Origin: Actinomycetota bacterium | GTDB taxonomy: Bacteria > Actinomycetota > Actinomycetes > Mycobacteriales > Pseudonocardiaceae | DNA: 64,000 nt | Assembly: GCA_021324675.1 (NCBI GenBank) | Contig: JAJPIR010000142.1 | Location: 1 to 64,000, forward strand | Direction: 5' to 3' | Shown here: positions 1 through 8,383 of the stretch, in pieces | Position numbering within the stretch: position 1 is the stretch's first letter | Layout of the letters: every line of letters starts with the position of its first letter | The notes under the pieces: model-generated | The model's database searches: none | What the model saw: only the letters and a program-made list of their open reading frames with translations | Told to the model about the DNA's origin: nothing | Translations under genes and position numbers: made by a program

Positions 1-2
1 GC

Positions 3-113
3 ACCGAATACACGTTCGAGGGCATGCGCGAAGAAGCACACCGGCTAGATCGGCGGCACGCTTGCACCATCGAGACCAACGCCAAGCCGCTTGATCGGCA
101 TGGTCACCGCTGA
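3..113 (+). CDS. C-terminal fragment of an unidentified protein (runs off window start)
   Basis: An open frame enters from the left edge and ends at a TGA at 111-113. The 36 visible residues are charged and His/Arg-rich (ending KPLDRHGHR) with no membrane segment. I do not recognise a family. It could be the tail of a gene that begins outside the window or a chance open frame; only the upstream sequence can decide. Confidence 0.25.
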   Translation, partial: TEYTFEGMREEAHRLDRRHACTIETNAKPLDRHGHR

Positions 114-188
114 GGGACGGGGCGTAAGCGGGTGGGCTCAGGCGCCCGGAGAAGTTGATCCAGGCTCTTAACCATCAGCCATCCACGG

Positions 189-389
189 TCAACCCGTAGT
201 GCCATACGCGCCGGAGGCAGGGGGAACAAGATGCTTAACTCCACTCCAGGTGCTTCGCACAATATTGCCGACCTGTTCAGTCGCCGGTGGGATCGAGCTA
301 GCAATGAAGGGCCCAAGCACGTTCACGAGGATAAGAAATAGAATGATAACAATGAAGAAAGTAAGCACCTTCTCTATACTCTTCACCAT
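189..389 (-). CDS. Small single-span membrane protein
   Basis: A 66-residue product with one strongly hydrophobic segment (about residues 8-30, FFIVIILFLILVNVLGPFIA), followed by a short polar tail. The ATG is preceded on the minus strand by AGGAAGG at good spacing, which supports a real gene. I do not recognise the family. It stands alone between the edge fragment and a 490-base gap, so its neighbours say nothing about its role. Confidence 0.55.
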   Translation of the reverse strand: MVKSIEKVLTFFIVIILFLILVNVLGPFIASSIPPATEQVGNIVRSTWSGVKHLVPPASGAYGTTG

Positions 390-880
390 TTGAATCGCCT
401 TCCTCGGTACGCGCGGCGCACAGCGCCCCGGTGAGACGCTGATGCGGATCCCTGCCTGTGATCACGCAAAGTAGAGTACGTCAGCCAGTAGACGCTGCAT
501 ACCCGCGACAACCGACTGGAGCATGCCCGCTGAAAGGCGAATTCCGCTGACTCAGGAGGATGCGATCTTTGCCTTGACCACCCCTTGACGGCCAGCTAAG
601 GCGTATCGGACTTTTCGGGCATACGCGCACGACTTGTCGTGCGCTGCAACCGTTGGTCAGATATCCCGAACCGCGATGTCAGGAAGTTCGCCAGTGATTT
701 GGTCATTCAAAGCCTAATCTCATTGGCGGCGTCTCGAGACGCTTGTCACATACGGCGCGACCTCGTACAGCTGTCACATACGGTGTGACCTCGTAGAGAT
801 TGAAGCGTATTCCCTATCAGGTATCGTGAAAACCTCCTACCACCCTGGTGCCACACTCGGCGACAGCAGTGCCGCGAGAG
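390..880. other. Intergenic region with dyads and a tandem repeat
   Basis: No convincing gene. It contains a perfect 9-bp inverted repeat, GCGCACGAC-TT-GTCGTGCGC, at 625-644, and a 28-base-period tandem repeat at 744-798 (listed separately). It separates the 3' end of the flavoprotein gene (881) from the start of the small membrane protein (389), so any operator here would most simply act on the latter. Confidence 0.5.
744..798. repeat. Tandem pair of 27-base repeats, period 28
   Basis: Copies at 744-770 and 772-798 match at 24 of 27 positions. The second copy contains the perfect inverted repeat TCACA-TACGG-TGTGA; the first has the same half site with TCACATACGGCGCGA. Spacing and dyad symmetry resemble paired operator sites, but no regulator can be assigned. 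Confidence 0.6.
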
Positions 881-1969
881 TTACCGGGTGGCGTGCAGTG
901 CACCGCGCACGACGAGTTCTTTGCACCAGGCGGCGGTGCGTCCAGTGAGCACCGCCTTGTGCGGACTGTCGTCGGCGTGGACGAACTGGATCAGGCCGTC
1001 GCGCCGGCCGAGGCTGATGCACTGGATGAAGTAGCGGAAGGCCAACGGCCTGGGATTACGCCCGGCGAGCCGGGCGGTGATCGCGGCAGCCGCGCACTGC
1101 CCGGTCGGCATTCCGGTGGCGCACGCCATCCGCAGCTGCTGCCCGCCAGCCCGGTAGGCCGCAGCACTGTCGCCGACTGCGTAGATCTCTGGATGGGAGC
1201 GCGAGCGCAGGGTGTCATCGACCAGGATCCGCCCATGACCGTCGACGGCGAGGGCAGCTTGGCGCGCAATGTCCGCTACCGCAAAGCCGGTGGCCAGCAC
1301 GGTCAATCCGGTACCGACCGTGCGGCCAGCGGCGAGCACCACCCCGTCTGGATCAACCCGGGTCACCGTCACGCCCGGCAGCACCTCGATGCCCAGGCGG
1401 TCGAACGCACGGCGCAGGTGCGCGCGGCCTCGCGCGGACAGCCAGCCGCCGGGTTCGCCTGAAGTCACCAGTCGCACCCGTAGCTGCGGGTAGGCCTCGG
1501 CAAGCTCGGTTGCCGTCTCGATTCCGGTCAGCCCACCACCGACCACCGCGAGCACACCGCGTTCGGCTGCCAAATCAGGTACTCGCTTGCCGAGTTCCCG
1601 AGCGCCGTCCAGGTCGGCCACGGTGCACGCATGGCCGGCGGTAGTGGTGGTATCAGCCGCGCTGCCCAACGCGTAGACGAGCGTGTCGTAACCGACGGTG
1701 GCGTTGTCCAGCCGGACCTGCCGCCGCTGCAGATCAAGCGCCTGCACCCGGCCGATGATGAGCTGGATGCCACTGCTGCGCAGGCGTTCGCGCAGCGGGT
1801 ATTCGCGCAACTGCTGCCCGGCAGCCACCTGATGCAGCCGCACCCGTTCGACAAACTGCGACCTGCCGTTGACGAGCGTCACCTGGGTGCGCTGCCCGCG
1901 GCCAGCGATGCGGTTTGCCGCGGTGAGCCCGGCGTAGCCAGCTCCCAGAACCACAATGCGATGAGTCAC
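881..1969 (-). CDS. NAD(P)/FAD-dependent oxidoreductase (NDH-2-like)
   Basis: A 362-residue pyridine-nucleotide-disulphide family flavoprotein. The N-terminal FAD-binding Rossmann motif is visible as VVLGAGYAGLTAA (about residues 6-18), a second nucleotide-binding motif as VVGGGLTGIETA (about 141-152), and the C-terminal FAD motif as IYAVGDSAA (about 263-271). Such proteins oxidise NAD(P)H and pass electrons to quinone or another acceptor at the membrane; the real acceptor is not shown by the sequence. It lies 84 bases downstream of sigJ on the same strand, and SigJ-type sigma genes are often seen beside oxidoreductases of this kind, so co-transcription and stress-linked expression are a fair inference. 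Confidence 0.88.
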   Translation of the reverse strand: MTHRIVVLGAGYAGLTAANRIAGRGQRTQVTLVNGRSQFVERVRLHQVAAGQQLREYPLRERLRSSGIQLIIGRVQALDLQRRQVRLDNATVGYDTLVYALGSAADTTTTAGHACTVADLDGARELGKRVPDLAAERGVLAVVGGGLTGIETATELAEAYPQLRVRLVTSGEPGGWLSARGRAHLRRAFDRLGIEVLPGVTVTRVDPDGVVLAAGRTVGTGLTVLATGFAVADIARQAALAVDGHGRILVDDTLRSRSHPEIYAVGDSAAAYRAGGQQLRMACATGMPTGQCAAAAITARLAGRNPRPLAFRYFIQCISLGRRDGLIQFVHADDSPHKAVLTGRTAAWCKELVVRGALHATR

Positions 1970-2053
1970 CGATCGTCTCCTTCCGCGCAGGTGAGGTCAT
2001 CGCAAGAACTGGGCGGGTGGCGACAACCTGACAACTGATGGCCGTGGCGTTGG

Positions 2054-2953
2054 TCACATCAGCTGCCTGGTAAGGAAGGCGAGTTTGTCCGGATTGACCA
2101 CAGTGTGCACTGCGGTGACTTGGCCACCGGCCAGACTGAGCAGCGCTGCAAAGAGCAGCTGCTCGCCGACGGCGCCGAGGATGCCCGGCTGGCCGTTCAC
2201 CTCGGTCACCACGAACCGCACGCCTGGCACCTCCCGGCTCATCCAGCCGGCGAGGTAGCGCGCCACTCGCGGCCCACCGTGTACGGGCCGGCGAGCTGCC
2301 ACGGCCTTACCGCCACCGTCGGCCCACGCGACGACGTCGGCAGCCAGCAAGGTTTCCAACGCCGCGAGGTCGCCGCTGCGTGCAGCCGCGAGGAACTCCT
2401 CCGCGATGCGGTGGCCCCGCTCCCGACTGGCTTGCGAGCGCCGCGGGAACCGCGGGCGGTCCTTGGCCACCTGCAGCCGGGCGCGCCGGTAGAGCTGCTG
2501 GCAGTTGGCCTCTGCGAGGTCGAGGATCTGGGCGATCTCACGGTAGCTGTAGTCAAATGCCTCGCGCAGCACGAACACCGCACGCTGCGGTGGCGTCAAG
2601 CGTTCCAGCAGCAACAGGAACGCCAGCGAGACGGACTCGCGCAGCTCTGCGCGATCGAGCGGCCCCAGCGCGGACTGTGCCGTCAGTACCGGTTCGGGCA
2701 GCCATGGCCCTGGGTACGTCTCCCGGCGCGCTCGAGCCGAGGTGAGTCTGGTCAGGCACAGGTTGGTGAGGACCTTTGCCAGCCACCCGGCCGGTGACCG
2801 CACCGTCTGCGGGTCGGCGGCATGCCAGCGCAAGAACGTGTCCTGCACCGCGTCTTCGGCCTCGCTCGCCGACCCGAGCAAACGGTAGGCAATGGCAAAC
2901 AGCCGAGGGCGTTGCTCCTCGAACGCCTGCACCGCCTCCGGTGCCGCCGCCAA
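2054..2953 (-). CDS. sigJ: RNA polymerase sigma factor SigJ (ECF41-like, with SnoaL domain)
   Basis: A 299-residue extracytoplasmic-function sigma factor. Region 2 is seen near residues 9-75 (RLFAIAYRLLGSASEAEDAVQDTFLRW) and the region 4 helix-turn-helix near 118-165 (LTPPQRAVFVLREAFDYSYREIAQIL). The last 115 residues form a SnoaL/NTF2-like extension, which in this sigma group replaces a separate anti-sigma factor and tunes activity in cis. The likely start is TTG at 2953, only a few bases after the TAG of the VOC gene, so translational coupling is plausible. It sits in the order VOC, sigJ, flavoprotein, which suggests an autoregulated stress operon. Confidence 0.88.
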   Translation of the reverse strand: MAAAPEAVQAFEEQRPRLFAIAYRLLGSASEAEDAVQDTFLRWHAADPQTVRSPAGWLAKVLTNLCLTRLTSARARRETYPGPWLPEPVLTAQSALGPLDRAELRESVSLAFLLLLERLTPPQRAVFVLREAFDYSYREIAQILDLAEANCQQLYRRARLQVAKDRPRFPRRSQASRERGHRIAEEFLAAARSGDLAALETLLAADVVAWADGGGKAVAARRPVHGGPRVARYLAGWMSREVPGVRFVVTEVNGQPGILGAVGEQLLFAALLSLAGGQVTAVHTVVNPDKLAFLTRQLM

Positions 2954-2956
2954 GCG

Positions 2957-3313
2957 CTATTCCGGAGTCTTGACGACGCCGATCACGTGGCCCTCGGGAT
3001 CGGCAAACAATCCGATCTCGATGTCATCCATGACCTTCTCCGGGCCCATCATGCGCGACCCACCGAGGCTCTCCGCCTGCGCCAGGGCGGTCTCGACGTC
3101 GGGCACCCCGACGTAGAAAGTCACGTGACCGGCATAACCTTCTGGTCCCACACCGATACCGCCACCGATGCCCGGCCCGCCGTCGGCGGACACGATCCCG
3201 TAGTTCATGGGATTGTCCGTGTTGATCGTCCATCCGAACAGGTCGGAGTAGAACGACCGCAGAGCAGGGCCGTCCTTACCGATGACCTCGAAGTGCACTA
3301 CCGGCCGTCCCAT
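2957..3313 (-). CDS. VOC family protein (glyoxalase/bleomycin-resistance fold)
   Basis: A 118-residue single VOC domain beginning GRPVVHFEVIGKDG and ending with the beta-strand FADPEGHVIGVVK, the usual metal-site region of the fold. I placed the start at the ATG preceded by GAGAGGAGA rather than the longer frame, because the family N-terminus begins exactly there. VOC proteins include glyoxalases, dioxygenases and drug-binding proteins; substrate cannot be told. It is directly upstream of sigJ and probably in its operon. Confidence 0.82.
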   Translation of the reverse strand: MGRPVVHFEVIGKDGPALRSFYSDLFGWTINTDNPMNYGIVSADGGPGIGGGIGVGPEGYAGHVTFYVGVPDVETALAQAESLGGSRMMGPEKVMDDIEIGLFADPEGHVIGVVKTPE

Positions 3314-3394
3314 GCTGTCTCCTCTCAACGCTGTTGCGCTATGACGTCCCTTCGACGTCTTGATGACGCTGGCGCCAGGCAAAACTCATCGCAC

Positions 3395-3772
3395 TCAGGA
3401 GCTGATCGGGACGATGACCCGGCCGAGCGGCGTGAGCGATACGGGGATCAGCTTGAGGTTCGCCAAGGCCAGCGGAATACCAATGATCGTCACGGCCAGC
3501 GCGATCGCCGTCACCACATGCCCGATGGCAAGCCACCAACCAGCGACAATGATCCAGATCACGTTTCCGACCAGCGAAGGCATGCCAGCATCATGGTGCC
3601 GCACGATGGTGCGACCAAAGGGCCACAGTGCGAAGTTCGCGATGCGGAACGAGGCCAAGCCGAACGGGATCGTGATAATCAGCAAGCAACACACGATCCC
3701 GGCGAGGCAATATCCCAGTGCCATCCACAAGCCGCACAGCACCAGCCAGATGATGTTGAGCAGCGTCCGCAC
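3395..3772 (-). CDS. YccF domain-containing inner membrane protein
   Basis: A 125-residue membrane protein with the two YccF repeats: a first hydrophobic block (NIIWLVLCGLWMALGY) followed by the conserved ITIPFGLASFRIANFALWPFG, and a second (GNVIWIIVAGWWLAIGH) followed by ITIIGIPLALANLKLI-like residues. The GTG at 3772 is chosen because the family starts with a short R-x-L-L-N-I-I-W stretch. Its biochemical role is unknown; these proteins are small polytopic membrane proteins. It is 81 bases upstream of the VOC start, on the same strand. Confidence 0.85.
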   Translation of the reverse strand: MRTLLNIIWLVLCGLWMALGYCLAGIVCCLLIITIPFGLASFRIANFALWPFGRTIVRHHDAGMPSLVGNVIWIIVAGWWLAIGHVVTAIALAVTIIGIPLALANLKLIPVSLTPLGRVIVPISS

Positions 3773-3797
3773 AGCACCGATCCTGCCAGCATCCGGC

Positions 3798-4262
3798 CTA
3801 CTTGGTGGGCAGCGAGCAAATGATCTTGGTCGCCAGGCTTTCAGTGATACCCAGCCGCGGAGTGTTCGCCCGGGCACGGTCCACGATCTGCCGCGGACTC
3901 AGTCCCATACTGTGGTATAGCCGCACAACTTTCTCCTGCTCACCCGTCCACGGGCGGCGAGCAGCCGGCCTCCGGTCCGGCAAAGCACCTGGTTGGCGTC
4001 GCGTGGCAGGTACCGCAGTGCCCGGCGTCCGGTAGTTGATCCCCAGACCGCTGTCCTTCTTGGCGAACTCGCCTGCTTCCGCCCGCCGGGTGATCTCATC
4101 TTGATCACCGACGATGAAGGTGTCGGCGCTCTTGTTTACTCCGATCGCGGTGATCGTCAGTCCTCTGTGATGCTTGGCTTGACACTGATTCTTCGTGCAG
4201 TACAGGTAACCCAGCTCAGCACGCTCAGCAAGCAACTCATCACCACACTCGATGCATCTCAC
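3798..4262 (-). CDS. Zinc-ribbon protein with C-terminal helix-turn-helix-like segment
   Basis: A 154-residue soluble protein. The N-terminus, from a GTG start, reads VRCIECGDEL then LYCTKNQCQAKHHRG, giving a CxxC...C...C/H set typical of a structural zinc ribbon; similar proteins occur widely in actinobacteria without known function. The C-terminal third (WTGEQEKVVRLYHSMGLSPRQIVDRA) looks like a helix-turn-helix. A DNA-binding or RNA-polymerase-associated role is only an inference. It ends 25 bases before the YccF start. Confidence 0.7.
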   Translation of the reverse strand: MRCIECGDELLAERAELGYLYCTKNQCQAKHHRGLTITAIGVNKSADTFIVGDQDEITRRAEAGEFAKKDSGLGINYRTPGTAVPATRRQPGALPDRRPAARRPWTGEQEKVVRLYHSMGLSPRQIVDRARANTPRLGITESLATKIICSLPTK

Positions 4263-4338
4263 AGCAAGTATCAACAATCCTAAAAGCTGAGAAAGTCCAG
4301 GTTGGCGGGACACGGGGCCGTATCCCGATCACCGGGCG

Positions 4339-4749
4339 TCACAGCACAGCGCGGACTCGAACGGCGATCGTGTCCAGGTCCCCTCGGGACGCCGGCCGCT
4401 GGCCAGTGTCGAGGCGAAAACGATCTCCCCGGTACCGGGGGAATACGTGCAGATGGACGTGAAAAACTTCCTGACCGGCAGCCAGGCCATCAGCAAGAAA
4501 TAGGTTAACCCCCTCGCATCGCAGACCGCTGCGCCGAATCGCTGCGGCCAAGCGCCGAGCGATCACGAACATCTGGCTGCCGTCGGACTCGTCCAGATCG
4601 ACAAGACCCGCCCGGTGGATCTTCGGAATGATCAATAGATGACCCGGGTTCACCGGGTTGAGATCGCAGAAGGCAAGCAACCGATCATCTTCGTAGACCA
4701 CGCTGGCATCCGCATTGCCCGCCACGATGCGGCAGAACACACAATCCAT
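4339..4749 (-). CDS. HIT family nucleotide hydrolase
   Basis: A 136-residue histidine-triad protein. The N-terminus MDCVFCRIVAG is the classical HIT start (CxxC zinc site), and the catalytic triad motif is EVFHVHLHVFPR, with LLIIPKIH as the upstream conserved strand. HIT proteins hydrolyse nucleoside phosphoramidates or AP4A-type substrates. The reading frame is open 39 codons further upstream but the family start fixes ATG at 4749. It heads the minus-strand run that ends with the flavoprotein. Confidence 0.87.
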   Translation of the reverse strand: MDCVFCRIVAGNADASVVYEDDRLLAFCDLNPVNPGHLLIIPKIHRAGLVDLDESDGSQMFVIARRLAAAIRRSGLRCEGVNLFLADGLAAGQEVFHVHLHVFPRYRGDRFRLDTGQRPASRGDLDTIAVRVRAVL

Positions 4750-5006
4750 GGCAGCAGGTTTGCACACCGCCGCAGGCGGCCCTTCCTCAGGTCCGGAGCG
4801 CGTCTTCGGTGGCCGATGACCCGATTGTCCGCGCTCCCGGAGATTGCAATTCGAAGTATTTATCATGTCACCGCGGCGAACGGTGAGTAGCTCACTCTTT
4901 TAGACGAGTAACGACCGGTAGTCACCTCTACGATAAATAGGTAGCGCGCCACCGATGATACCGCGATAATGGCAGCTCTGGGAGCCGCATTCAATAGGAG
5001 GATCTA

Positions 5007-5180
5007 GTGACCGGCCAATCTGCCCGCTCGACCTCACCGGCATCGGTGTCCGCCGAACCCCTGATCAAGATGATTCAGGGTCTCCAAGTCACGGCAATCC
5101 TCCGGGCAGGCATTCAGCTGGGCATTTTCGATCACATCGTGTATCTACCTTCTGATCTAGAGCCCTACGTCGCCAACTGA
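5007..5180 (+). pseudogene. Remnant of an O-methyltransferase-type gene (dimerisation domain only)
   Basis: A GTG with a strong SD (TAGGAGGATCTA) opens a 57-residue frame. Residues 18-44 (LIKMIQGLQVTAILRAGIQLGIF) are the N-terminal dimerisation helix pair of family-2 O-methyltransferases, but the frame then jumps to a short tail, YLPSDLEPYVAN, and stops. The winged-helix and SAM-binding domains are absent. The tail looks like a methyltransferase C-terminus, so an internal deletion is likely. It lies 32 bases before an intact methyltransferase and may now act only as a translated leader for it. Confidence 0.6.
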
Positions 5181-5212
5181 AACCACGCTGAAATGTACGG
5201 GAGCCACTCGTC

Positions 5213-6223
5213 ATGGAACAGGACCTCAACCCCGAGCAAATCCTGCGGCTAGGCATCGCATTCTGGGAATCCAAGACCCTGCTCAGCGCGGTGGAACTCG
5301 GAGTTTTTACCGCGCTGGCGGATGGACCCAAGGACGGAACCACACTGGCGAAAGAACTCGGCCTGCATCCCCGAAGTAGCCGCGATTTTCTTGACGCGCT
5401 GGTCGCTTTGGATATGCTCGACCGCGAGCAGGACATATACTGCAACACCCCCACCGCGGACGCCTTCCTCGACCGGCGCAAACCCGCCTACATCGGCGGC
5501 CTGCTGGAAATGCTGAACAACCGATTGTATCAATTCTGGGGCTCGCTTACCGAGGCGCTCCGTACCGGACAACCACAAAACGAAATCAAAGGCGGCGAAG
5601 ACCTGTTCGCGGCCATTTACTCCGACCCTGCCTTGCTTGAACAGTTCTTGGCTGCGATGACCGGCGTCAGCGTTGGCACCGCACGCGCCCTGGCTCAGAA
5701 GTTCCCCTGGGACCAGTACCGCACCGTGATCGACATCGGCACGGCCCAGGGCTGCCTACCCGTACAGCTCGCGCTGGCGCACCCTCACCTCGGCGGCGGC
5801 GGGTTTGACCTTGCTGCAGTGCGCCCGGTTTTCGATGCCTACGTGGCCCGGTCCCGACTCGCTGACCGCTTGCAGTTCTATCCTGGTGATTTCTTCACTG
5901 ACGAGTTGCCCACCGCCGATGTGCTGGTCATGGGCCACATCTTGCACGACTGGGACCTGACGCAGAAACGAACTTTGCTCGACAAAGCGTACGCGGCGTT
6001 GCCTCCTGGGGGAGCGCTGGTGGTCTACGAGGCACTGATCGACGACGACCGGCGCACCAATGCCTTCGGACTATTGATGAGCCTCAACATGCTCATCGAG
6101 ACCACAGGAGGCTTCGACTACACCGGAGCTGATTGTTGCGGCTGGATGCAGGAGGCGGGCTTTACCCAAACCTATGTACAGCATCTGCTCGGACCCGATT
6201 CTATGGTGGTCGGCATCAAGTAA
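5213..6223 (+). CDS. SAM-dependent O-methyltransferase (family 2 type)
   Basis: A 336-residue methyltransferase. The N-terminal half is a dimerisation and winged-helix domain ([40 protein letters not shown]). The C-terminal Rossmann domain has the SAM motif VIDIGTAQG (about 173-181) and the catalytic-region motif HILHDWD (about 243-249). Such enzymes methylate hydroxyls of polyketides, aromatics or carotenoid-like compounds; the substrate here is unknown. SD GGGAG precedes ATG 5213. The gene immediately follows a truncated relative, suggesting local duplication and decay, and its end overlaps the convergent VC0807 gene by 8 bases. Confidence 0.85.
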   Translation: MEQDLNPEQILRLGIAFWESKTLLSAVELGVFTALADGPKDGTTLAKELGLHPRSSRDFLDALVALDMLDREQDIYCNTPTADAFLDRRKPAYIGGLLEMLNNRLYQFWGSLTEALRTGQPQNEIKGGEDLFAAIYSDPALLEQFLAAMTGVSVGTARALAQKFPWDQYRTVIDIGTAQGCLPVQLALAHPHLGGGGFDLAAVRPVFDAYVARSRLADRLQFYPGDFFTDELPTADVLVMGHILHDWDLTQKRTLLDKAYAALPPGGALVVYEALIDDDRRTNAFGLLMSLNMLIETTGGFDYTGADCCGWMQEAGFTQTYVQHLLGPDSMVVGIK

Positions 6224-6911
6224 CACCGGTCGCACCTTGGCTGCGCGCCCGCATGCGCCTGCCATACCGCACGTTCCACGTGATCAGCAGCGTGAACACC
6301 ACCAGTTGGAGCACTGTGGATAAGCCGGCCATGATATCGATGGGCAGCACATAGATCAATGGGATTCGCACTGCCGCTTCAACCAATAATCCAAGTCCCC
6401 ACGTCGACGACATGACCCGGAAACCACGCCGGAATGCCGGGTTGCTGCGCCACCTGTCGTCCCACCACGTTCCATCACGACCGGTGGTGGCAAAAAACCG
6501 CTGGGCGGCATAAAAACTCATCGGCCGCCCGACCACACAGGTGCCTAGGAAGATCAGTCCGGCGATTGCGGTGCCGACCGAGTCTTTAGCGAGCATGAAT
6601 CGGGCGTCACCGGTGGTGAACGACAAGGTCAGCCCTCCTGCAAAAATGGTTATCATAAATGCAGCGAAACCATCCAGCCTCCGGTTACGCAGGGCTACGA
6701 ACCCTAACCGGAGGCCAGCCACGACTGTCGCCCCCAGCAGAGCTCGATAGTCGCCGGCGCCCATGGCATGCAGGCCGTAGTAGGTGAGCAGGGGCAGGCC
6801 CACCTCGATGAGGACCATTCGAACCAACCCTGCCGTGACGGGCTTGGCCGGCCGCACGCCAACCGGATCGGCAGCCGGCTCGATGGTCCCTGAAGGGCTT
6901 GACACAGTCAA
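6216..6911 (-). CDS. VC0807-type polytopic membrane protein
   Basis: A 231-residue integral membrane protein with about five or six hydrophobic helices ([62 protein letters not shown]) and the conserved [12 protein letters not shown] segment seen in VC0807-family proteins. Function unknown. The best-supported start is TTG at 6911, eight bases after AAGGGGA. That SD and start region is tandemly duplicated just upstream (see repeat 6909-6956). It converges on the methyltransferase gene. Confidence 0.8.
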   Translation of the reverse strand: MTVSSPSGTIEPAADPVGVRPAKPVTAGLVRMVLIEVGLPLLTYYGLHAMGAGDYRALLGATVVAGLRLGFVALRNRRLDGFAAFMITIFAGGLTLSFTTGDARFMLAKDSVGTAIAGLIFLGTCVVGRPMSFYAAQRFFATTGRDGTWWDDRWRSNPAFRRGFRVMSSTWGLGLLVEAAVRIPLIYVLPIDIMAGLSTVLQLVVFTLLITWNVRYGRRMRARSQGATGVT

Positions 6912-6956
6912 TTACCACGTCCCCTTAGGGATCCAATTACCACGTCACCTTATGGA
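6909..6956 (-). repeat. Tandem duplication of the translation-initiation region of the VC0807-type gene
   Basis: Copies at 6909-6931 and 6934-6956 match at 21 of 23 positions (period 25). On the minus strand each copy carries an SD-like AAGG(G/T)GA, then ACGTGGTAATTG; the downstream copy supplies the TTG start. The upstream copy has no long frame behind it, so it is either a relic of a slippage event or a standby ribosome site. Confidence 0.6.
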
Positions 6957-7285
6957 GTAGGTGATGGCCACGGAGCAGGCTGCCAGGCAAGCCGCGCACT
7001 GGCGATGCAACCACTTTGCGCATCCTCAATTTCCTCTCACCGGACCAAGCTACGTATCAATGCAGGCTGGTCCACGACCGAGTCATCCTTCAACAGGCTA
7101 GGTTCAAATTCTGCTAGCCTACGTCCGCAGTTTACCGGCTCTTCGCCGGCGCACTCCCCGCAGGCAACCAGCCTTCCAAATGTAACCGGTAGCTAGAAAA
7201 TCGCCGGGCGCCGCATTGAATCTGCAAGCAAATTCATCGAGGACGGGTTGGAGACTGTTACGGGCGCCCGGGCGCAGTATTTTGA
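6957..7285. other. Intergenic region, no gene seen
   Basis: About 330 bases between the start side of the VC0807-type gene and the terminator of the ChaB-like gene. I see no credible coding frame, tRNA cloverleaf or strong repeat. A TpsiC-like GGTTCAAATTC at about 7100 lacks the matching arms of a tRNA. The promoter for the membrane protein presumably lies at its left end. Confidence 0.5.
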
Positions 7286-7314
7286 GGGCCGTACGCCCCT
7301 GGGGCGTACGGCCC
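7286..7314 (-). terminator. Hairpin terminator after the ChaB-like gene
   Basis: Perfect 14-bp arms (GGGCCGTACGCCCC at 7286-7299 and its complement at 7301-7314) around one base, 27 bases past the stop at 7341. There is no long U-run on the minus strand, as is common for actinobacterial terminators. Confidence 0.65.
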
Positions 7315-7340
7315 ATGAACTAGAATCACACGCTTTGTGA

Positions 7341-7766
7341 TCAGCCCTTGGCGCCTTCGCGAGCTTTGCGGGTCTTGCGATTGCTCGCCTTACGCAGGGC
7401 ATCGACCAGTTCGTCCTTGTTCATCGACGAGCGACCGCGCACCCCAAGCTTGCGAGCCTGCTCCATCAGCTCCTGCTTGCTGGCGTTAGCATTGACCCCA
7501 CCTGCGGTTTTACCGCCAGGTGGCTTGCCTGTCTTCGGGTCAACGCCTCCCTTGGCGCGCTCGTCTGACGGGCCCTTGCCGTTCTTGGGCTCCCAATGGT
7601 CACCGACTTTCTGGTGGGTGTGCTTCAGCGCAGCAAACGCGGTGCGATGGGCGCGTTCGCCTTCCCCGTAGGTCTCCACTGCCGAATCGTGGGCCTTCGA
7701 CCAGGTCCGTTGCGCCGTGTCCGGAGAGCGCTGCAGCGTGCTGGGCATCTCATCCTTGGCCGGCAC
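7341..7766 (-). CDS. ChaB/Rho-N-terminal domain protein
   Basis: A 141-residue protein. Residues 1-62 form a ChaB-like domain (PSTLQRSPDTAQRTWSKAHD, then AFAALKHTHQKVGDHWEPK). A Lys/Gly/Pro-rich linker follows, and the C-terminus is a Rho N-terminal-like SAP fold (SKQELMEQARKLGVRGRS then NKDELVDALRKA) with a basic tail suited to nucleic-acid binding. The GTG at 7766 is chosen for the strong AGGAGGTGAG in front and because ChaB proteins begin with a short P-x-x-x-L-P-x-x-L. Known relatives are uncharacterised and are often stress-induced in actinobacteria. It is downstream of the molybdoenzyme operon. Confidence 0.8.
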   Translation of the reverse strand: MPAKDEMPSTLQRSPDTAQRTWSKAHDSAVETYGEGERAHRTAFAALKHTHQKVGDHWEPKNGKGPSDERAKGGVDPKTGKPPGGKTAGGVNANASKQELMEQARKLGVRGRSSMNKDELVDALRKASNRKTRKAREGAKG

Positions 7767-7900
7767 CGGCCTCACCTCCTGCTGTTTTGCCTGCCATCCA
7801 CAGGAGTACCCACTCAGACCGAACTGACACGGCAAGCGCGGTCCAGCGTGCCACCAGCCCCCGGAGGCTTGTGCATCTCGGTACCGCGGAAATGTCCACG

Positions 7901-8383
7901 TCAGCCAGCCAGGATCTGGGGGGAGAGAACCTTGAGCATGGCATTGGCCCACCGCATCTGGCGCAGCGATTGCGGGTGGCATCGCCGGGCCAGCGACAGC
8001 AGCTCGGAATCCTTGGCGGCCTGAGCGCCTTGCGCCAGCAGCTCCCAGTCCAGCGAGACGCCAGCCGCGACGCGGTGCAGGTGACGCAGGTCGGCAAGCA
8101 GCAGCAGCCCCGGTTCCGGGCGGCGACCGGCGAGTTCGCTGGCCTTGCCGCGCACAATGGCCAGCAGGCCGGAGTCCTCCTCGGGATCGTCTTTGAGATT
8201 CAAGCCGTAGCGCTGCCCGACCTGGGCGAGTTCGTGCACATGCTGCTGCGACCAGCGGGCCAGGTCGCGTGCCACGTGATAGATCTCGTGGTCGGCTCTG
8301 TGCCGGTCGGCCACCTTCAACAGGCCTGCGGCGAGGGCCCGCTCTGCGCGGTGTAGTTCCCGAAGGGCCAGGTTCAGCTTCAC
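7901..8383 (-). CDS. Alpha-helical, ferritin-like protein of unknown function
   Basis: A 160-residue protein predicted almost wholly helical, with His/Glu/Asp-rich helices (LHRAERALAAGLLKVADRHRADHEIYH, WSQQHVHELAQVG, LADLRHLHRVAAGVSLDWELLAQGAQAAKD) that recall a ferritin-like four-helix bundle, although a clear ExxH pair is not obvious. Its start overlaps the end of the molybdopterin oxidoreductase gene by ATGA (8380-8383), so the two are almost certainly translated together. A chaperone or redox-partner role for the molybdoenzyme is inference from that coupling alone. Confidence 0.7.
   Translation of the reverse strand: MKLNLALRELHRAERALAAGLLKVADRHRADHEIYHVARDLARWSQQHVHELAQVGQRYGLNLKDDPEEDSGLLAIVRGKASELAGRRPEPGLLLLADLRHLHRVAAGVSLDWELLAQGAQAAKDSELLSLARRCHPQSLRQMRWANAMLKVLSPQILAG

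Noticed and set aside
7080-7130. Possible tRNA with GGTTCAAATTC
   Set aside because: The T-arm loop is too long and there is no anticodon arm or acceptor stem around it.
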